In this document: positions 6,761 to 10,154 of the stretch, piece by piece
How positions within the stretch are numbered: position 1 is the stretch's first letter
Layout of the letters: every line of letters starts with the position of its first letter
From: Sphingomonadales bacterium UBA6171
GTDB taxonomy: Bacteria > Pseudomonadota > Alphaproteobacteria > Sphingomonadales > Sphingomonadaceae
Direction: 5' to 3'
Assembly (NCBI GenBank): GCA_002422985.1
Contig: DITZ01000073.1
Location: forward strand, 13,493-23,646
Length of the DNA stretch: 10,154 bases
Program-made: the position numbers and the translations under genes
Notes under the pieces: generated by a model
Seen by the model: only the letters and a program-made list of their open reading frames with translations
The model's database searches: none
Told to the model about the DNA's origin: nothing

Positions 6761-6834
6761 GGGTTCGGGCCGAACCCGGTAACAGAATCGGATTCCAGCG
6801 GTTTGCAGGTGCGCCGGGCAACAGAAGCACCTGC
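6761..6834 (+). repeat. Two hairpins after the tmRNA coding piece
   Basis: GGGTTCG-GGC-CGAACCC (6761-6777, 7 bp) and GCAGGTGC/GCACCTGC (6805-6812/6827-6834, 8 bp, 14-nt loop). Neither is followed by a T-run. The first probably closes or protects the 3' end of the coding RNA. The second may be a processing or Rho-related structure, or part of the sspB leader. Confidence 0.6.
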
Positions 6835-6884
6835 ACTTCCCCCCGCAACACCATGCTTCCCGCTTATCCGGCCGTTTATCAGGC

Positions 6885-6912
6885 TTGACGCCTTCGCGCC
6901 GCGCGGCCAATC
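6885..6912 (+). promoter_or_regulatory. Weak candidate promoter for sspB-fumC-gmk
   Basis: TTGACG (6885-6890) is a good -35, but the best -10 at 16 bp is only CCAATC (6907-6912). Read-through from ssrA is an alternative source of sspB mRNA. Confidence 0.25.
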
Positions 6913-6945
6913 GTGCCACATCAAGCCCCGAAAGCCGACCAGACC

Positions 6946-7455
6946 ATGACAGAGCCGCCCGATCGCGATGATACGCCGGACAGTCTCATCCCCTATGATG
7001 AGATTGTGCAGGATTCGCTGCGCCAGGTGGTGAAGCGCGTGCTGGCCGATGTAGCTGCCGGCGGCGGCCTGCCCGGCGCCCACCATTTCTTCATCGCCTT
7101 CCGCACCCGCTATCCGGGCGTGGATATGCCCAGGCATCTCCTCGAACGCTATCCCGATGAAATGACGGTGGTCATCCAGCACCGCTATTGGGATCTGGCG
7201 GTGGAGGAAGATCATTTCGAAGTCGGCCTTACCTTCAATCAGGTGCCCGCCAAACTCTCCATCCCCTACAAGGCCATCGTCGGCTTCGTGGACCCGGCCG
7301 TCAATTTCGCGCTGCAATTCGGCGTCAACACGACTGAGCCAGACCCGGAACCGGAACATGCCCCCGTGCCAGTCGCCGAAGGCGAACCAGGGCCGGTCGC
7401 CGAGGGCGAACCAGGCTCCAATGTGGTGAGCTTCGACTTCAAGCGAAAGAAATAG
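6946..7455 (+). CDS. sspB: SspB-family adaptor for ClpXP, alphaproteobacterial type
   Basis: A 169-residue cytoplasmic adaptor that binds ssrA-tagged proteins and tethers them to ClpX, speeding degradation. Residues about 13-127 form the tag-binding domain: SLIPYDEIVQDSLRQVVKRV, LPGAHHFFIAFRT, YPDEMTVVIQHRYWDL, FEVGLTFNQVPAKLSIPY and FVDPAVNFALQF, typical of the family. An acidic Pro/Glu-rich linker with a duplicated VAEGEPG follows. The tail NVVSFDFKRKK (159-169) fits the ClpX-binding motif. ATG 6946 matches the usual start just before the folded domain; a GTG at 6913 is possible but less likely. The ribosome site is weak. It lies about 165 bp after ssrA, which encodes its ligand, and 3 bp before fumC. 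Confidence 0.93.
   Translation: MTEPPDRDDTPDSLIPYDEIVQDSLRQVVKRVLADVAAGGGLPGAHHFFIAFRTRYPGVDMPRHLLERYPDEMTVVIQHRYWDLAVEEDHFEVGLTFNQVPAKLSIPYKAIVGFVDPAVNFALQFGVNTTEPDPEPEHAPVPVAEGEPGPVAEGEPGSNVVSFDFKRKK
7372..7419 (+). repeat. Two 24-bp tandem repeats in the sspB linker
   Basis: 7372-7395 and 7396-7419 are near-identical and encode VAEGEPGP and VAEGEPGS. They lengthen the flexible tether between the tag-binding domain and the ClpX-binding tail. Confidence 0.85.
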
Positions 7456-7458
7456 CGC

Positions 7459-8844
7459 GTGGCCGGCGACACCCGGCAGGAAAGCGACGCGATGGGGCCG
7501 GTGGATGTGCCGGCCGCCGCCTATTGGGGCGCGCAAACCCAGCGCAGCATCGGCAATTTCCCCGTCGGCATCGAACAGATGCCCACCGCCATCATCCACG
7601 CCCTCGCGCTTATCAAATCCGCCGCCGCCACCATCCATGCCCGGCAAAACAGCCTGCCGCCGGAAAAAGCCGACGCCATCATCCGCGCGGCGGCCGAAGT
7701 GGCGCTCGGCCAGCTCGATTCGCAATTCCCGCTGGTCGTGTGGCAAACCGGCTCCGGCACGCAGACCAATATGAACGTCAATGAGGTTATCGCCGGCCGC
7801 GCCAACGAGCTGCTGACCGGCCGACGCGGCGGCAAATCCCCCGTCCACCCCAATGATGATGTCAATCGCGGCCAGTCCTCCAACGACAGCTTCCCCACCG
7901 CCATGCATGTCGCGGCCACGCTCGCCGTCACCCGACGCCTTGCCCCCGCTCTGTCCGCGCTGGCCGCCGCCTTTGAAGCCAAGGCCGTGGAATTTGCCGA
8001 TATGGTAAAAATCGGCCGCACCCATCTGCAGGACGCCACGCCCGTGACGCTGGGGCAGGAAATGGGTGCCTATGCCCAGCAACTGCGCGATGGCGTGGAG
8101 CGGCTCGACGCCGTGCTGCCCCGCCTCCGCCGGCTGGCCCAGGGCGGCACCGCCGTCGGCACCGGCCTCAACGCGCCTGCCGGTTTTGCCGCCGACATGG
8201 CCGCCGAACTGTCCCGCCTCACCGGCGAAACCTTCCGCCCCGCGCCCAATCTGTTCGAGGCGCTGGCCAGCAACGACACATTGGTGGAACTGGCCGGCAC
8301 GCTGGCCAGCCTTGCCGCCGCCATGAACAAAATTGCCAATGATCTGCGCCTGCTGGCCTCCGGCCCGCGCTCCGGCCTTGGCGAAATCAACCTGCCGGAA
8401 AATGAACCCGGCAGCTCCATCATGCCCGGCAAGGTCAATCCCACCCAGTGCGAAATGGTGACCATGGTGGCCGCCCGCGTGCTCGGCAACCAGACCGTCG
8501 TCGCCTTCGCCGGCGCCCAGGGCCAGCTCGAACTCAATGTCATGAAGCCCGTTATCGGCCATGCCATCCTGCAATCCATCACCCTGCTGGCCGACGCCGC
8601 CGACAGCTTCCGCGAACGCTGCGTCGCAGGCATCACCGCCAACCCCGCCCGCCTCGCCGATCTGCTTGAACGTTCGCTGATGCTGGTCACCGCCCTTGTG
8701 CCCGAAATCGGCTATGACAAAGCCGCTGAAATCGCCAAAACCGCCCATAAACAGGGGCTTACCCTGCTGGAAGCCGGCCTTGGGCTCGGCTATGTGAACG
8801 AGCCGCAGTTTCGGCGGCTCGTGCGACCGGAGAATATGACATGA
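7459..8844 (+). CDS. fumC: Class II fumarate hydratase
   Basis: Iron-free, homotetrameric fumarase of the citric acid cycle, converting fumarate to L-malate in the cytoplasm. At 461 residues it matches the family length. Active-site blocks from three regions are present: TGSGTQTNMNVNE (98-109), HPNDDVNRGQSSNDSFPT (130-147) with H130, GRTHLQDATP (186-195) with H189, and the superfamily signature GSSIMPGKVNP (318-328) carrying the catalytic Ser and Lys. GTG 7459 lies 3 bp after the sspB stop and gives the usual N-terminus before the GPVDVPAAAYWGAQTQRS segment. The ATG at residue 12 would cut into conserved sequence. No strong ribosome site is seen, so coupling to sspB translation is likely. Third codon positions are strongly C-biased. 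Confidence 0.96.
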   Translation: MAGDTRQESDAMGPVDVPAAAYWGAQTQRSIGNFPVGIEQMPTAIIHALALIKSAAATIHARQNSLPPEKADAIIRAAAEVALGQLDSQFPLVVWQTGSGTQTNMNVNEVIAGRANELLTGRRGGKSPVHPNDDVNRGQSSNDSFPTAMHVAATLAVTRRLAPALSALAAAFEAKAVEFADMVKIGRTHLQDATPVTLGQEMGAYAQQLRDGVERLDAVLPRLRRLAQGGTAVGTGLNAPAGFAADMAAELSRLTGETFRPAPNLFEALASNDTLVELAGTLASLAAAMNKIANDLRLLASGPRSGLGEINLPENEPGSSIMPGKVNPTQCEMVTMVAARVLGNQTVVAFAGAQGQLELNVMKPVIGHAILQSITLLADAADSFRERCVAGITANPARLADLLERSLMLVTALVPEIGYDKAAEIAKTAHKQGLTLLEAGLGLGYVNEPQFRRLVRPENMT

Positions 8845-8854
8845 AAGAACAGCG

Positions 8855-9496
8855 TTGAGCGCACCCCAACAGGCCCGCCGCGGATTGATGCTCGTGCTCT
8901 CCTCTCCCAGCGGTGCCGGCAAAACCACCATGTCCAAACGCCTGCTCGCCGGCGATCCGCAAATCTCCCTCTCCGTCTCCGCCACCACCCGCCCGCCGCG
9001 CGCCGGAGAAATCGACGGGCAGGATTATCATTTCGTCACCGACGCCCAGTTCGACGGCCTTGTCGCCACCGGCCAGCTGCTCGAATGGGCGCATGTGTTC
9101 GGTAACCGATATGGTACGCCACGCGGCCCGGTTGAAGCCGCCCTCGCCGAGGGCCGCGACATCCTCTTCGACATCGACTGGCAAGGCACCCAGCAACTCC
9201 GCCAAAGCCAGGCCGGCGGCGACCTCGTCTCCATCTTCCTCCTGCCCCCCACCATGGATGAACTGCACAGCCGCCTGCGCAGCCGTGCCTCCGACAGCGA
9301 AACCGTCATCGCCGGCCGCATGGCCCGCGCCGCCGACGAAATCAGCCACTGGGCCGAATATGAATATATCCTCGTCAACGACGATCCGGGACAATGCCTC
9401 TACGAAATCCGCTCCATCCTCGTCACCGAACGACTCCGCCGCGAACGCCAACGCGGCCTCGCCGCCTTCGTGCGCGACCTGCTCGCCGGCGGCTGA
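8855..9496 (+). CDS. gmk: Guanylate kinase
   Basis: Essential cytoplasmic enzyme that phosphorylates GMP to GDP with ATP, needed for GTP and (p)ppGpp pools. The 213 residues fit the family length. The P-loop is SSPSGAGKTT (16-25). GMP-binding elements are TTRPPR (44-49), DYHF (57-60), EWAHVFGNRYGTPR (77-90) with E77, and DIDWQG (106-111). A lid and C-terminal Arg-rich helices follow. TTG 8855 is chosen because the only nearby ATG (8888) falls just before the P-loop and would remove the first strand. The TTG overlaps the stop of a five-codon frame that begins at the fumC stop, which may couple translation. It is the last gene of the sspB-fumC-gmk cluster and ends at a large palindrome. Confidence 0.94.
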   Translation: MSAPQQARRGLMLVLSSPSGAGKTTMSKRLLAGDPQISLSVSATTRPPRAGEIDGQDYHFVTDAQFDGLVATGQLLEWAHVFGNRYGTPRGPVEAALAEGRDILFDIDWQGTQQLRQSQAGGDLVSIFLLPPTMDELHSRLRSRASDSETVIAGRMARAADEISHWAEYEYILVNDDPGQCLYEIRSILVTERLRRERQRGLAAFVRDLLAGG

Positions 9497-9710
9497 GGGG
9501 TGCGCTTGTCCCAAGGGGCGCTGCCCCTTGGATCCCCGCAAGGGGCCTGAGGCCCCTTGACCCCGCAGATTTTGGCAGAGTGCCCCCAGACAGGTCTGGC
9601 CAAGCGGCACTGTCTGGCCGGGGGCACTCTGCCAAAATCTATTGAGGTGCAGGAGCCTAAGCTCCTGCTGGGGGTTCAGGGGGCAAAGCCCCCTGGGTCA
9701 TGCCCCCCTC
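9497..9710. repeat. Symmetric composite palindrome of five hairpins
   Basis: The whole gap between gmk and the convergent acyl-CoA dehydrogenase. Hairpins are H1 9511-9531 (9 bp, GCT loop), H2 9539-9559 (9 bp, TGA loop), the central inverted repeat 9567-9640, H4 9649-9668 (8 bp, CTAA loop) and H5 9677-9695 (8 bp, AAA loop). H1/H5 and H2/H4 are centred at nearly equal distances from 9603.5, the centre of the main repeat. Linkers also correspond: reading inwards on each strand, H1 is followed by GATCCCC and H5 by AACCCCC. The ends read TGAGGGG on both strands and include the two stop codons. It could serve as a bidirectional terminator or be a REP- or MITE-like element. No transposase or target duplication is seen. 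Confidence 0.85.
9567..9640. repeat. Central inverted repeat of the palindrome (27-bp stem)
   Basis: Arms 9567-9587 and 9620-9640 are perfectly complementary over 21 bp. After a 4-nt bulge (GGCC, 9616-9619) another 6 bp pair (AGACAG 9588-9593 with CTGTCT 9610-9615), leaving a 16-nt loop. The stem begins AGATTTTGGCAGAG and is less GC-rich at its base than the flanking hairpins. Confidence 0.93.
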
Positions 9711-10154
9711 AGATCGACCGGCCGATCAGTTCGCGCATGATTTCGGAGGTGCCGCCGTAGATGCGTTGCACGCGGGCGTCGCGCCACAGGCGGGCGATGG
9801 GGTATTCGTTCATATATCCGGCGCCGCCGTGCAGTTGCAGGGCGGCATCGCAGATTTCCCATTGCAGTTCGGTGTGCCACAATTTGGCGGCGGCGCCTTC
9901 ATAGACGTCCAGTTTGCCGTTCATATGTCTGGCGAGGCAGACATCGAGGTGTGCCCATCCGACTTGCAGCTTGGCTTTCAGGTCGGCGAGGACGAAGCGG
10001 GTGTTCTGGAAGTCGAAGACGATCTGGCCGAAGGCTTTGCGCTCTTTGGTGAATTTTACCGCTTCGTCGAAGGCGCGCTGGGCGCTGCCCTGGGCGGAGA
10101 CGGCGATGCTGAGTCGTTCCTGCGGCAGTTGGCTCATCAGATAGATGAAGCCCT
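9709..10154 (-). CDS. Acyl-CoA dehydrogenase, long-chain type, C-terminal part only
   Basis: FAD-dependent enzyme of fatty-acid or branched acyl-CoA oxidation, making the 2,3-enoyl-CoA. Only the last ~148 residues are in the window; the frame runs open past the edge, starting GFIYLMSQLPQERLSIAV, so the internal ATG at 10137 is not the true start. The C-terminal helical domain shows TKERKAFGQIVFDFQNTRF, AAAKLWHTELQW, QLHGGAGYMNEYPIARLWRDAR and IYGGTSEIMRELIGRSI. The position that is Glu in medium-chain enzymes (IYEGT) is Gly here (IYGGT), and LPQER carries the Glu used as catalytic base in long-chain and isovaleryl-type enzymes. That supports a long-chain-type subfamily; the actual substrate is unknown. 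It converges on gmk across the palindrome. Confidence 0.93.
   Translation of the reverse strand, partial: GFIYLMSQLPQERLSIAVSAQGSAQRAFDEAVKFTKERKAFGQIVFDFQNTRFVLADLKAKLQVGWAHLDVCLARHMNGKLDVYEGAAAKLWHTELQWEICDAALQLHGGAGYMNEYPIARLWRDARVQRIYGGTSEIMRELIGRSI

Larger units (their letters stand above)
6446..6780 (+). ncRNA. ssrA: Permuted two-piece tmRNA (alphaproteobacterial ssrA)
   Basis: Transfer-messenger RNA that rescues stalled ribosomes and tags the nascent chain for proteolysis. The gene is circularly permuted. The acceptor piece comes first: hairpin CCACC-TTCG-GGTGG at 6449-6462, T stem CCGGG/CCCGG with loop GGCAGTA (6503-6519), then CGGCTCC-A-CCA ending at 6530. The coding piece starts with GGGGCCG (6602-6608), which rebuilds a 7-bp acceptor stem with CGGCTCC including the G3-U70-type pair that AlaRS recognises. 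The tag frame is 6688-6723, and its stop lies in the helix GTAAC/GTTAC (6720-6724/6744-6748) around a GGCC/GGCC hairpin. ACGGTAT in the coding piece can pair with ATGCCGT in the acceptor piece, as expected for helix P2. The outer ends are approximate; 6780 was chosen just past the hairpin at 6761-6777. Confidence 0.92.

Noticed and set aside
6745..8988. A 747-codon open frame on the minus strand opposite sspB and fumC
   Set aside because: Low-complexity Gly/His-rich translation with no recognisable domain, exactly antisense to clear SspB and FumC proteins. It is a product of C-biased third positions.
9567..9640. Ends of an insertion sequence or MITE with target duplication
   Set aside because: No flanking direct repeat is visible (CCCCGC versus ATTGAG) and no transposase fragment is present, so an IS call is not supported.
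9497..9710. CRISPR array or integron attC site
   Set aside because: The repeats are hairpins of differing sequence without uniform spacers, and there is no cas or integrase gene or core recombination site.

Overview
The window looks like chromosomal DNA of a GC-rich alphaproteobacterium, most likely a sphingomonad (Sphingomonadales). The main reasons are a circularly permuted two-piece tmRNA, an alphaproteobacterial-type SspB, a PEPxxWA-type PEP-CTERM protein, and an FeuPQ/PhoPQ-like two-component operon. No phage, insertion sequence or CRISPR array was seen.

Layout. On the minus strand, 1-1285 is uup, an ABC-F ATPase truncated by the window edge. Divergent from it, 1401-3901 is an operon of a small PepSY-like exported protein, an OmpR-family response regulator and its sensor kinase. 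A candidate 11-bp-spaced direct repeat at the promoter suggests autoregulation. A tRNA-Thr(GGT) gene follows at 3983-4057. A ~370-bp regulatory region then leads to a secreted PEP-CTERM protein (4431-5150). That region carries a consensus-matching sigma-54 -24/-12 promoter and, about 40 bp upstream of it, an IHF-consensus site with an AT-rich flank. The PEP-CTERM gene ends in a strong intrinsic terminator.

A GT4 glycosyltransferase (5260-6417) comes next. The permuted ssrA gene follows at about 6446-6780: acceptor RNA first, then a structured spacer, then coding RNA with predicted tag ANDNEAFAIAA. Then comes a tight cluster, sspB (6946-7455), fumC (7459-8844) and gmk (8855-9496). sspB encodes the adaptor that delivers ssrA-tagged proteins to ClpXP, so the tag-encoding RNA and its adaptor are neighbours.

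Between gmk and a convergent, partial long-chain-type acyl-CoA dehydrogenase (9709-10154, minus) lies a ~214-bp composite palindrome. It has a central 27-bp-stem inverted repeat flanked on each side by two smaller hairpins. The hairpin pairs sit almost exactly symmetrically about position 9603.5, and the two ends run into the stop codons of the two genes.

The most interesting items are this symmetric palindrome, the sigma-54/IHF control region of the PEP-CTERM gene, and the ssrA-sspB pairing. All calls are from reading the sequence; no database search was run.
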